Below, piece by piece: positions 52,793 through 62,715 of a DNA stretch of 64,000 nt. A program made the translations under genes and the position numbers. The DNA is from an uncultured Pseudomonadota bacterium (lineage in GTDB: Bacteria; Pseudomonadota; Gammaproteobacteria; Steroidobacterales; Steroidobacteraceae): NCBI GenBank assembly GCA_903868595.1, contig CAIPVV010000021.1, forward strand, positions 62,001-126,000. Reading direction: 5' to 3'. Position 1 is the stretch's first letter. Every line of letters starts with the position of its first letter. The notes beneath the pieces are model-generated. The model saw only the letters and a list, made by a program, of their open reading frames with translations. It was not told where the DNA came from and did not search any database.

Positions 52793-53451
52793 TCACACGC
52801 ACCGCCATCTTCGAAGGTCGCATCAAACCGGGTTAAGAGGAGCCCGTCTTCGCGGAGATCAAGGCCGGCCTCGTGCTCCTCTGGCGACAGGTCCTGAATG
52901 CCCGCAACATCAGGCTGATGCGGATAACGGCCTCCGACGTCGACGCGGCGCCGATCGCGTTGATCCAGCAGGTCGACTACGCCGCCAAGATCGTGAGCTA
53001 CGCGCAGGGCTACCAACTGCTGCGGGCTGCCGCGACGAGCCACCACTGGACCCTCAATTTCGGTGGCATCGCGCTCACCTGGCGCGGAGGCTGCATCATC
53101 CGCTCCGCGTTCCTCGGCGAGATCAAGAAAGCCTTTGACCGGGAGGCTGCCCCGGTCAACCTGCTGCGGGATCGTTTCTTCCGGGATGCGGTCAGCAGCC
53201 GGCAGGCTGCCTGGCGCCGCGTCGTCATGGCCGCTGTCGGGGCGGGCATCGCAACGCCCTGCCGCTCCTCGGCCCTGGCGTACTGGGACGGCTACCGGTC
53301 AGCATGACTGCCGGCCAACTTGCTGCAAGCGCAGCGCGACTACTTCGGCGCCCACCTGTATGAGCGCGTGGACCGGCGGCGCGGCGAATTCTTCCATACC
53401 GACTGGACCGGGCACGGTGGCGCCACCACCTCGCGGGCCTACTCGACCTGA
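52789..53451 (+). pseudogene. Chimeric pseudogene: barrel-protein fragment fused to 6-phosphogluconate dehydrogenase C-terminus
   Basis: One frame begins ITRTAIFEGRIKPG and IRLMRITASDVDAAPIALIQ, resembling a small dimeric alpha/beta-barrel protein. It then switches, near base 52980, to KIVSYAQGYQLLRAA, GGIALTWRGGCIIRS and [20 protein letters not shown], the clear C-terminal domain of Gnd. Two stops interrupt it: TAA at 52834 (expected Gln, CAA) and TGA at 53305 (expected Arg, CGA), both explicable by C-to-T change. The catalytic N-terminal half of Gnd is absent. It cannot encode a working enzyme. Confidence 0.8.
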
Positions 53452-53634
53452 GCTGCTGTCGTCCGGGCGGGCGGGGTCCACGGGCACGGCCGCGCGGTCG
53501 TTTCGGACGGGAGGCGCCAGACACTGGCGTCCGGTAGGCGGTTTTCGGACAATCCACCCCGTCGACGCGGGGCACGGGCGCACCGCGTCGCGCTGGCTGC
53601 TTCACCCCGTCACCCCGCCCCGGCAGGAAGTCCG

Positions 53635-53832
53635 TTGTCCGAGCCCCACGCCCCCGGCGATATTCCCGTCACCCCGGTCGCCTGTACCGCCTGCAATGGC
53701 GTGGGCTCCATCGTGATGTCGCTGTGCTGTGGGCGTGGCTGCGCCACCTGTCCCGGCGACGGCATGATGCAGGCCGTCAGCTGCTACAGCTGTCAAGGTA
53801 CCGGGACCGCTGGCCCGCCCTCCCGGACCTGA
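53635..53832 (+). CDS. Small protein with three DnaJ-type CxxCxGxG motifs
   Basis: A 65-residue product from a TTG start with AGGAAG five to six bases upstream. It holds CTACNGVG, CATCPGDG and CYSCQGTG, three copies of the zinc-binding CxxCxGxG motif that defines the DnaJ central domain (which has four), plus an extra Cys pair (LCCGRG). No J-domain or C-terminal substrate domain is encoded. It probably folds around zinc. It might bind unfolded proteins or a partner enzyme, but this is inference. It sits just after the gene graveyard; the flanking gaps 53452-53634 and 53833-54016 show nothing supported. Confidence 0.6.
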   Translation: MSEPHAPGDIPVTPVACTACNGVGSIVMSLCCGRGCATCPGDGMMQAVSCYSCQGTGTAGPPSRT

Positions 53833-54016
53833 ACGCGGCCCGCGGCCGGGCAAGGCCGCAAGGCGTCCGCAGCCGGCGCCTCCCCTTCCCCCTCACCGCT
53901 GCGCCCACCCCAGCGCGCGGCGTGGCGGACTCTGCACGGTCCGGCCGCGGCCATTGCGCACGGGCCGGGATCTGGAGAACACTCCGCTGCCTCAACAACA
54001 AGAACAAGGGGATGTC

Positions 54017-55045
54017 GTGAAGAACTCCACGCTCAACTGTGCCGCCGCGCTGGTGCTCCTGGCCGCATCGGCCACGGCAGCTGCCGCCGAGAGCACCTGC
54101 AACCGCGCCTGCCTCGAGGGCTTCGTGGAGCACTATCTGGATGCCGTCGTGGCCAAGCGCCCCGACAAGGTGCCGTTGGCCACCGGAGTGCGTTTCACGG
54201 AGGACGGCCAGCAACTGCTCATCGGCGATGGGCTGTGGAACACGCTGCGCGCCAAGGGTCCCTACCGCCTGTTCGTTACCGATGTCCCGGCAGGCCAGGT
54301 CGCCGTGCTGGCCACGATCGAGGAGGACAATCGCGATCCGAACCAGGGAACCCCCGGGCTGATCGCGCTGCGCCTGAAGGTCAAGGGCCAGCAGATCACG
54401 GAGATCGAGCAGATCCTCGTGCGCGACGAGAAGGCGGCGGCGCGGGTGAACGCCTTGGCCAAGCCGCATCCGGTGTACCTGGAGTCGGTCCCCGCGGCGG
54501 AGCGGATGTCGCGTGCCGATCTCATCAGCACAGCCAACAAGTACTTCTCCGGCATGCAGCAGAACGACGGCAAGGGCGACTATCCATTCGCGGAGGACTG
54601 CAACCGCCTCGAGAACGGCATGCAGGCGACCAACGCACCCACCCCTGCCGGCCAGACGCGGCCTGATCCCAAGACCTCCATGACCTACTCCGGCCAGTGG
54701 AGCTGCCTGGAGCAGTTCAAGTCGGGGCTGCTGCACTTCGTGAACCGGATCCGCGACCGGCGCTTCGTCGCCGTCGACCAGGAGCGCGGCATCGTCTTCG
54801 CGTTCGGGTTCTTCGACCACTCCGGCGGCGCCTCGCGTACATTCAAGGCTCCGGATGGTCGCACCGTAACGTCTGGCCCCGTGCAGCCGTGGACCTGGCA
54901 ACTCGGCGAATTGTTCAAGATCGAGAAAGGCCAAATTCGAAAGATCGAGGCGTTCCTGCAACGCGCCCCCTACGGCATGAACTCCGGCTGGAGCACCTGG
55001 TCGCAGGGCATGTCGGACGCCGCGCGCGACGTCACGATGGAATGA
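54017..55045 (+). CDS. Exported protein of unknown function
   Basis: A 342-residue protein from a GTG start with AAGGGG upstream. The signal peptide (LNCAAALVLLAASATAAAA) is followed by a mature protein with two similar NTF2-like-looking halves: CNRACLEGFVEHYLDAVVAK with LIALRLKVKGQQITEIEQIL, then YPFAEDCNRLENGMQ with FFDHSGGASRTF and GQIRKIEAFL. The layout resembles DUF8021-type secreted proteins, but I cannot confirm this by search. No catalytic motif is evident. A strong hairpin lies 29 nt after the stop. Confidence 0.75.
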   Translation: MKNSTLNCAAALVLLAASATAAAAESTCNRACLEGFVEHYLDAVVAKRPDKVPLATGVRFTEDGQQLLIGDGLWNTLRAKGPYRLFVTDVPAGQVAVLATIEEDNRDPNQGTPGLIALRLKVKGQQITEIEQILVRDEKAAARVNALAKPHPVYLESVPAAERMSRADLISTANKYFSGMQQNDGKGDYPFAEDCNRLENGMQATNAPTPAGQTRPDPKTSMTYSGQWSCLEQFKSGLLHFVNRIRDRRFVAVDQERGIVFAFGFFDHSGGASRTFKAPDGRTVTSGPVQPWTWQLGELFKIEKGQIRKIEAFLQRAPYGMNSGWSTWSQGMSDAARDVTME

Positions 55046-55074
55046 CGGGCGGTGCGCTATCGCTGAAGGATGCT

Positions 55075-55097
55075 GGGGCGGTGCTACACACCGCCCC
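55075..55097. terminator. Bidirectional hairpin between convergent genes
   Basis: GGGGCGGTG / CACCGCCCC forms a perfect nine-bp stem with a five-base loop, placed between the stops of the exported protein and the cytochrome c gene. Neither side has a T-run. Confidence 0.6.
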
Positions 55098-55112
55098 GGC
55101 GTTACAGGTTTG

Positions 55113-55541
55113 CTACATCTTGCCGCAATTGCGGTAGAGGACGTATGCAGCGACTTGCAGATACGACGGCGGCACGACCATGTTCTTGGTCGGGAAGGTG
55201 TTGGCGGCGCCGCTGACGAAGGCGGTGAATTCCGCCAGCGTCTTGCCCTTCTGCTTGCTGAAGAACTTCTCGCCTACCAGCGGCGGCACCAGGCCCCCGC
55301 CGCCGTCCAGGAACCGCAGGTCGCTCTCGGACCGCAGGCTGTACTCCGGCGACTCGTTCTTGGAGTTGCCGGGGATGCGCCCGGCCAAGCTGTACGGGTG
55401 GCAGAAGGCGCAGTGGGAATCCAAGGCCACCTTCCCCTGCTCGGCCTCGGCCTTGGAAGAGGGATTCACGACGCAGAGGTCATCTGCACAGGCCATGCGG
55501 GCCGCGGCGGACAGGGCGAACGCCAAGCGCCCCTTTCCCAT
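55113..55541 (-). CDS. Small c-type cytochrome, exported
   Basis: A 142-residue protein with an N-terminal signal-like stretch (GKGRLAFALSAAARMACA) and one haem-binding motif CAFCH (residues 44-48). Possible axial methionines lie in the C-terminal part (TKNMVVPPSYLQ). VPPLVG and FTAFVSGAANTF are cytochrome-c-like. It probably carries electrons in the periplasm; the partner is unknown. The start was taken at the ATG before GKGRLAF because the longer frame upstream is a shadow of glmS. Confidence 0.78.
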   Translation of the reverse strand: MGKGRLAFALSAAARMACADDLCVVNPSSKAEAEQGKVALDSHCAFCHPYSLAGRIPGNSKNESPEYSLRSESDLRFLDGGGGLVPPLVGEKFFSKQKGKTLAEFTAFVSGAANTFPTKNMVVPPSYLQVAAYVLYRNCGKM

Positions 55542-55627
55542 TGTCTTGCGACCCCGGCAACGTTTCTCGTGACCAACGCCGCGATTGCTCGGAGGCGGGG
55601 GATGCGTCGAGGCACCCCCCGGCGAAA

Positions 55628-57463
<1,836 letters not shown>

Positions 57464-57517
57464 GTGCTTTCAGATCTCCGCCGGGAGTGCGTCCCGGCCG
57501 TGAATTCCAAACTGCGC

Positions 57518-58945
57518 TCAACCCGGCTTACGGGAAGGGCTCTTGGCCGGCCGTTGCCAGCCGTCGATAGTCAGTTGCTTGGCTCGAGAGAGGGTGAGCT
57601 TCCCCGCCGGGGCGTCCTTGGTCAGGGTCGAGCCCGCCCCGGTCGTGGCCCCTGCCCCGATCGTAACCGGCGCCACCAGCATGGAACCGGAGCCGATGAA
57701 GGCGCCGTCCTCGATCACCGTGCGATGCTTGTTGGCGCCGTCGTAGTTGCAGGTGATCGACCCCGCGCCCACGTTGACCCCGGCGCCTACCGTGGCGTCG
57801 CCGAGGTAGGTGAGGTGGTTGGCCTTGGAGCCCTCGCCCAACTCGCTGTTCTTGATCTCTACGAAGTTGCCGATGTGCACCTCGGTGCCCAGCAAGGCGC
57901 CGGGGCGCAGCCGCGCAAACGGCCCCAACTGGCAATCCCGGCCGACCTCGGCGGAATCCAGCACGCAGTGGCTGTGGATCTGGGTGTCGGCGCCGACGCT
58001 CGCATTGCGCAGCACGCAATGGGGACCCACGCGCACGCGGTCGCCCAGGGTGACGCGACCCTCGAAGACCACGTTCACATCGATGAAGACGTCCCGCCCG
58101 AGGATCAGCTCACCGCGCTGGTCGAACCGCGCGGGATCCACCAGCGTCGCGCCAGCGCGCATCGCCGCCTCGGCGCAGTGGCGCCGGTGCACGCCTTCCA
58201 GCTGTGCCAGCTGCAGTTTGTCGTTGACGCCCAGCACCTCGCTCTCGGTCGCGGCCACCAGCGGCGCCACGGCCAGGCCCGACTCCACCGCCATGCCGAC
58301 GACGTCCGTCAGGTAGTACTCGCCCTGCGCGTTGTCGCTGCGCAGCCCGGCGAGGTACCCGCGCAGCAGCCCTGCGGACATTGCCATCACGCCGGTATTA
58401 CCCTCGCGCACGGCACGCTGCTCGGGACTCGCGTCCTTCTGCTCGACGATCGCCCGCACGCTGCCGGCCGCGTCCCGCAGGATGCGGCCATAGCCCGTCG
58501 GGTCCTCCAGCACCACCGTGAGCAAGGCCAGTGGCGCACGGCCCGCCAGCCTCACCAGTTCCGCCAGCGTCTCGGCGCGCACCAGCGGCACGTCGCCGTA
58601 AAGCACCAGCACCAGGTGACCATCGGGAATGGCCGGCATAGCCTGGGCAAGCGCATGGCCGGTGCCCTTCTGCTCCGCCTGCAGTGCCCAGCCCAGCGCC
58701 TCATGGCGCATCGCGGCCTGCACCTGCTCGCCGCCATGCCCGTAGACCACGTGGATCGCGGCGGGGGAGAGCTGGCGGGCGGTGTCGATCACGTGCTGCA
58801 GCAGCGGCCGGCCGGCCAACGGCTGCAGGACCTTCGGCAGGTCCGATCGCATGCGCTTGCCCTGGCCCGCGGCCAGGATCACGACGCTTAGGGGCTGCTC
58901 AACCGCCTCGGAGGCAGCGGACGGGGTGTCACGGGAGGAAGGCAT
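57518..58945 (-). CDS. glmU: Bifunctional UDP-N-acetylglucosamine pyrophosphorylase / GlcN-1-P acetyltransferase
   Basis: Catalyses the last two steps of UDP-GlcNAc synthesis. It has 475 residues. The N-terminal uridyltransferase has [20 protein letters not shown] (about 26-45) and YGDVPLV; the C-terminal left-handed beta-helix shows hexapeptide repeats (for example [15 protein letters not shown] and [19 protein letters not shown]). About 17 extra residues ([15 protein letters not shown]) precede the first strand, slightly longer than usual. It feeds directly on the product chain that starts with GlmS. Confidence 0.98.
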   Translation of the reverse strand: MPSSRDTPSAASEAVEQPLSVVILAAGQGKRMRSDLPKVLQPLAGRPLLQHVIDTARQLSPAAIHVVYGHGGEQVQAAMRHEALGWALQAEQKGTGHALAQAMPAIPDGHLVLVLYGDVPLVRAETLAELVRLAGRAPLALLTVVLEDPTGYGRILRDAAGSVRAIVEQKDASPEQRAVREGNTGVMAMSAGLLRGYLAGLRSDNAQGEYYLTDVVGMAVESGLAVAPLVAATESEVLGVNDKLQLAQLEGVHRRHCAEAAMRAGATLVDPARFDQRGELILGRDVFIDVNVVFEGRVTLGDRVRVGPHCVLRNASVGADTQIHSHCVLDSAEVGRDCQLGPFARLRPGALLGTEVHIGNFVEIKNSELGEGSKANHLTYLGDATVGAGVNVGAGSITCNYDGANKHRTVIEDGAFIGSGSMLVAPVTIGAGATTGAGSTLTKDAPAGKLTLSRAKQLTIDGWQRPAKSPSRKPG

Positions 58946-59399
58946 AGGCCGGAAACGCTAGCACATTACCGGGGGTTAAAAATGTGCGGGATCTCGCGTG
59001 GGGGATCGGCCTTAAAAGGTATTTCATACAAAGGGATGGCGCACCCGGGAAGGCTCCCCGAAGCCGCCGGCCCCCCAGGCGCCGGACCCTGCCCACGGCC
59101 TGGACGAGCGGGGCGGGCCGCGGCCCTGCCCGATGTCCGGCGGGTCCACGAAGAGGCTCAGGAGCTCCAGATCCCCGTCCGGCGCGGGCCGCAGGGCATG
59201 AAAGCCGGCGAGCTGCCCGTCCCGTTCCCTCACCGTGATGAAGCGCATCCCGGAGCGGATCGGCGATGGCTGCACCGTGAGTTCCGCCGTGCAGTCCGCA
59301 AGGGCCTGCGGGGGGTAGCCCCCCCTGCGCCCGGGAGCGCAGGGCCAGCTGCATGAGCGCTGCCGCCTGCTCGACGCGCACGAGGCGAAGGCCGCTCAC
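58929..59399 (-). pseudogene. Frameshifted GNAT acetyltransferase gene
   Basis: Starts with a GTG inside the stop of the next GNAT gene (GTGA overlap): SGLRLVRVEQAAALMQLALRSRAQGG. A run of seven G (59321-59327 as C on the plus strand) then changes frame. Dropping one G restores YPPQALADCTAELTVQPSPI and MRFITVRERDGQLAGFHALR, followed by LELLSLFVDPPDIGQGRG, a proper GNAT core with acetyl-CoA loop. A second slip soon after appears needed to reach LVQAVGRVRRLGGRRL. Two frame changes argue for a decayed gene rather than one sequencing slip. It reaches the first codons of glmU. Confidence 0.6.
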
Positions 59400-59851
59400 A
59401 GCCGGCGCGTCATGACGAAGTGGGGGCCGATCGGCACGATCTCGAACTGCTCACCCTCGGCGACGAAGCCCAGGTGCGCGTAGAAACCCAGCGCGACGAC
59501 GCGGGCGTTGCACCACAGCAGTTGGCCACCGTGCGCGCTGATGTGCGCAAAGCAGGCCTCCAGCAGCGCGCGCCCGAAGCCCCGGCCCCGCACCTCCGGC
59601 AGCGTCGCCATGCCGCGCAGGCGCCAGCCCTCAGGCTCCCGCCCCTGCGGCATCGGTTCGCGGCAGACCGAGGCGATGCCCACGAGCCGCTCGTCGAGGA
59701 AGGCGCCGGCATGCAGCGTGTCCGCCGCCTCATCGCCGTGGTACACGATCTTCTCCGGCGGCTCGAACGGCCGCAGCACCGCATGCCGGAGCGTCCGCAC
59801 CTGCTGGGGCGTGATGGCGCGAACGACCGGGGTGCCGGAGGTGGCGCTCAA
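59396..59851 (-). CDS. GNAT family N-acetyltransferase
   Basis: A 151-residue acetyltransferase. The TTG start overlaps the stop of the preceding GNAT gene (TTGA); the longer upstream frame is a shadow. Core features are RPFEPPEKIVYHGDE, GMATLPEVRGRGFGRALLEA (acetyl-CoA loop GRGFGR), and the C-terminal LWCNARVVALGFYAHLGF and IGPHFVMTRRL. This pattern matches small GNATs annotated as acyltransferases of unknown substrate, including some resembling ElaA-like proteins. It is the middle gene of a GNAT trio. Confidence 0.85.
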   Translation of the reverse strand: MSATSGTPVVRAITPQQVRTLRHAVLRPFEPPEKIVYHGDEAADTLHAGAFLDERLVGIASVCREPMPQGREPEGWRLRGMATLPEVRGRGFGRALLEACFAHISAHGGQLLWCNARVVALGFYAHLGFVAEGEQFEIVPIGPHFVMTRRL

Positions 59852-60402
59852 ATATCGAGCCCCAGGAGGTAGTCGAAGTAATCGCTGTTGCCGACGCGGA
59901 ACGTGCGCTCGCCGACGCGCCGGAACCCGAGCCGTTCGTAGAAGGCCAGGGCAAGGTGGTTGCGCGAGTACACGCCCAGCAGCAGGCGCTCGCAGCCACT
60001 GGCGCGCGCGTGTCGCTGCGCGGCATCCATCATCCGGCGCCCCGCGCCCTGGTGCTGGAAACGGTGCAGGAGGTAGATGCGCTTGATCTCCAGGTCCGTG
60101 GGCCGCGGGTCGCTCACCGGCACGCCCGCCGCAGCGAGCACCAGGTAGCCGACCGGCGCGGAACCGGGGCTGGCCTGCGCCAGCCAGATGCGGGTGTGAT
60201 CGTCGGCGAGCCACTGCGCGTACACCGCCTCGGCATGCTGGCTCGCGCAGTGCGCCACGATGTCCTCCGCGCCCAGGATCCCCGCGTAGGTCTCAAGGAA
60301 TGTCGCCTGCCCGACCAGCGCGAGCTGCGCGGCATCGGCGGCCGTCGCAACGCGCAGCGCTACCGGCGGCGTCGCCTCGTGGTGCAGGGCCTCATGTGGC
60401 AT
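59848..60402 (-). CDS. GNAT family N-acetyltransferase
   Basis: A 184-residue acetyltransferase. It has LRVATAADAAQLALVGQATF at the N-terminus, LEIKRIYLLHRFQHQGAGRR with the acetyl-CoA loop (QHQGAGR), and NHLALAFYERLGFRRVGE at the C-terminus. The N-terminal FLETYAGIL pattern is seen in polyamine/PaiA-like GNATs, but the substrate is unproven. It overlaps the ABM gene upstream by 11 nt and the next GNAT gene downstream by four, so ABM-GNAT-GNAT-(GNAT relic) form one unit. Confidence 0.9.
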   Translation of the reverse strand: MPHEALHHEATPPVALRVATAADAAQLALVGQATFLETYAGILGAEDIVAHCASQHAEAVYAQWLADDHTRIWLAQASPGSAPVGYLVLAAAGVPVSDPRPTDLEIKRIYLLHRFQHQGAGRRMMDAAQRHARASGCERLLLGVYSRNHLALAFYERLGFRRVGERTFRVGNSDYFDYLLGLDI

Positions 60403-60724
60403 CGTCGTGTACCCGGCCGGGCGCCCCCTCGCTCACGGGGGCGAACATCTCCACGCCCACGTCGGCGATCATGAGCTTGGTTGCCTCGAAGTAGTCCTGC
60501 ATGTGCGTCGACTGCTGGTGCGCCTCGCTCAGGTAGTACTCCCGGTCCGCCCAGTTCTCCAGCAGCACCAGCTGCGTCGGATCTTCCTGCTTGCACAGCA
60601 CCTGGATCGAGTTGCAACCCGGCTCGTTGCGCGCGGCGCGCACCAGCTCCAACGTGTGGGCGCGGAACGCCTCGGCAAACTCGGACTTCACGTGCAGGCG
60701 GATGAGTACGGCGGCTTCGGTCAA
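60392..60724 (-). CDS. ABM-domain quinol monooxygenase-like protein
   Basis: A 110-residue single-domain antibiotic-biosynthesis-monooxygenase (ABM) fold: VLIRLHVKSEFAEAFRAHTL, NEPGCNSIQVLCKQEDPTQL, LLENWADREYYLSEAHQQSTHM and a short Asp/Glu-rich tail. The relatives YgiN and others act on quinols or haem; the sequence does not fix a substrate. The TTG start is supported by AGGAAG eight bases upstream. The EW/H pattern in ENWADREYYLSEAH is the usual conserved block. Confidence 0.85.
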   Translation of the reverse strand: MTEAAVLIRLHVKSEFAEAFRAHTLELVRAARNEPGCNSIQVLCKQEDPTQLVLLENWADREYYLSEAHQQSTHMQDYFEATKLMIADVGVEMFAPVSEGAPGRVHDDAT

Positions 60725-60736
60725 AATACGTGCTTC

Positions 60737-61210
60737 CTAGAGGCCCAGGGCTGAAAGACCGGGATGATCGTCCGGGCGGCGCCCCAAAGGCCAGAGAAAT
60801 TTCCGCTCCGCCGCGCTGATCGGCAGGTCGTTGATGCTGGCGTAGCGCTTGCGCATGAGGCCGGCCGCATCGAACTCCCAGTTCTCGTTGCCGTAGCTGC
60901 GAAACCAGTTGCCAGCCTCGTCGTGCCACTCGTACGCAAAGCGCACGGCGATGCGGTCCGCCTGCCAGGCCCAGACCTCCTTGACGAGCCGGTACTCCTG
61001 CTCCCGCGCCCACTTGCGCGCGAGGAACGCCGCGATGGCCTCGCGGCCGCGGAAGAATTCCGAGCGATTGCGCCAGTCACTGTCCTCGGTATAGGCCAGT
61101 GCCACGCGCTGCGGATCGCGCGAGTTCCACGCATCCTCGGCCATGCGCGCCTTCTGGGCGGCGCTCGCGGCATCAAACGGCGGCAACGGGGGACGGGCGG
61201 GTGCATTCAT
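60737..61210 (-). CDS. NTF2-like protein, DUF1348 family
   Basis: A 157-residue NTF2/SnoaL-like cone protein. Family-specific blocks are [40 protein letters not shown] and [20 protein letters not shown], ending with [20 protein letters not shown]. Members are annotated as nuclear-transport-factor-2-like with unknown reaction, often near ABM or short-chain dehydrogenases. It lies 12 nt upstream of the ABM gene on the same strand. Confidence 0.9.
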   Translation of the reverse strand: MNAPARPPLPPFDAASAAQKARMAEDAWNSRDPQRVALAYTEDSDWRNRSEFFRGREAIAAFLARKWAREQEYRLVKEVWAWQADRIAVRFAYEWHDEAGNWFRSYGNENWEFDAAGLMRKRYASINDLPISAAERKFLWPLGRRPDDHPGLSALGL

Positions 61211-61240
61211 GGCGGGTCTCCGTACAAGGGGTTCGTGGGT

Positions 61241-61579
61241 TCAGCCTGGCGGCGCTTCTCGGCACACGGCCTGCAGGACCGAGGCCAGCAGCCCCGGGAA
61301 GCGCTCCTCCCGGTCGGCGCTGCGCAGGTGGCTGTGCAGGTCGACGCCGCGCCGCTCGCAGGCGATCGTGCCGGCCTCGCGCAGCACCCGGTAGTGCTGC
61401 GAGCAGGTGGACTTGGGCATCGTGAGCGCCAGGCGCGCCGCAGTCTGCGTGCAGTTGAGTGCATAGCCGGCTCGCTTCAGCTCCGCCACGATACCCAGGC
61501 GCACCGGGTCCGACAGCGCGTGCAGCACCTTGGCCAGCTGCAGCTCGCCGACGCAAGGAGGGGCCAGAGGCCGTGACAT
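61241..61579 (-). CDS. ArsR-type transcriptional regulator
   Basis: A 112-residue winged-helix protein: LAKVLHALSDPVRLGIVAEL (first helices), CTQTAARLALTMPKSTCSQH (recognition region) and LREAGTIACERRGVDLHSHL (wing). Cysteines are present (CVGEL, LNCTQTA, STCSQ), but not in the ELCVCDL metal motif of ArsR proper, so a thiol or other signal is possible. It lies between the SDR gene upstream (10 nt) and the NTF2-like gene downstream on the same strand, and so probably controls this set. Confidence 0.88.
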   Translation of the reverse strand: MSRPLAPPCVGELQLAKVLHALSDPVRLGIVAELKRAGYALNCTQTAARLALTMPKSTCSQHYRVLREAGTIACERRGVDLHSHLRSADREERFPGLLASVLQAVCREAPPG

Positions 61580-61589
61580 GGCGGCCAGC

Positions 61590-62696
61590 TTACCGCTTGC
61601 GGGCCTGGAGCAGCCGGTCGCGTTCGCGCGCGTACAACGGGTTGCGCATGGTGACCTGCTCGGCCGCCAGGCGGGTGGCGGGCGGCACCTCGCCCTCCGG
61701 CACGGAGGCCAGGATCGCCTCGAAACGCTCCTGCAAGCCCTCGCGGAACTCCGGGTGGGAGAGGATGAACAGGTCGTTGTTGCGCACGCCGCGCAGCACT
61801 CGCTGCCCGGCCTCCAGCGGGTCCATGCCGGCCGGCAGGATGCGATCGCGCAGCATCGCCTCGCCGGCCGCGGCGCCCTTGGCGTCCTGCGCGGACTTCT
61901 CGTTGGCAAACTCCGCCGGGCGGTTGCGCTCGGTCTGGTAGATGTTGGTGTGCACGAGTCCGGGGCAATAGACGGAGACGCCGATGTCCTCGTTCTCCAT
62001 TTCCGCGCGCAGCGACTCCATCATGCCGACCACCGCGAACTTGGCGGTCGTGTAGAGACTGGTTCGGCCGACCGGGAGCAGCCCGCTCATGGAGGAGGTC
62101 GTGACCACGTGGCCGCCCTGCCCGTGCTCCAGCATGCGGGGCAGGAAGGTATGGATGCCGTTGAAGACGCCATTGAGGTTCACGCCCATGCCCCAGTCCC
62201 AGTCCTTGTAGCTGGCGCGCGCGAGGCTGGTCTGGATGCCGACGCCGGCGTTGTTGCACAGCAGGTGCACCGGGCCGTACTTCTTGGTCACCTCATCGGC
62301 GACCCGCGCCCAGGCGTCCCGGTCGGTGACGTCGAGCTTGACCGCGTGCACACCGGGGTTGGGATCGCGGAAGAACTGCAGGGCCTGTGGCAGCTGCTCG
62401 TCCTGGATATAGGCGATGACCACGCTCATGCCGGCGGCGGAGAACGCCCGCGCCATGCCAAGCCCGATGCCGCTGGAGCCGCCGGTGATGAAGGCCAGCT
62501 TCCCCGCGACGTCGCGCAGCGGGGCGGGCCGGCCGTCCGCCGCGGCCCGCGCGCGCGGCGCGGCGCCCAGCAACCCTGTTGCGCCGGCCAGCAGCGCCGC
62601 ACCGCCCAGGAAACGCCGGCGGTCCTGGTCGTGGTCCGGCGTGGAGGGGGGAACGGCGGGGTACTGCTCTGACACGGGCGTCTCGCTGCTAAGCAT
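61590..62696 (-). CDS. Tat-signal short-chain dehydrogenase/reductase
   Basis: A 368-residue SDR. The N-terminus has a twin-arginine-like signal DRRRFLGGAALLAGATGLLG ending near APRARAA, unusual for this family. The SDR core follows with TGGSSGIGLGMARAF (cofactor loop), NNAGVG, SSMSG and catalytic YTTAK (Tyr-x3-Lys). The signal predicts export, yet NAD(P) enzymes seldom work in the periplasm, so the signal may be vestigial. The ATG is preceded by the NAT gene stop 20 nt away. Substrate unknown. Confidence 0.85.
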   Translation of the reverse strand: MLSSETPVSEQYPAVPPSTPDHDQDRRRFLGGAALLAGATGLLGAAPRARAAADGRPAPLRDVAGKLAFITGGSSGIGLGMARAFSAAGMSVVIAYIQDEQLPQALQFFRDPNPGVHAVKLDVTDRDAWARVADEVTKKYGPVHLLCNNAGVGIQTSLARASYKDWDWGMGVNLNGVFNGIHTFLPRMLEHGQGGHVVTTSSMSGLLPVGRTSLYTTAKFAVVGMMESLRAEMENEDIGVSVYCPGLVHTNIYQTERNRPAEFANEKSAQDAKGAAAGEAMLRDRILPAGMDPLEAGQRVLRGVRNNDLFILSHPEFREGLQERFEAILASVPEGEVPPATRLAAEQVTMRNPLYARERDRLLQARKR

Positions 62697-62715
62697 CAAG
62701 GCGGGGACTGAAGCC

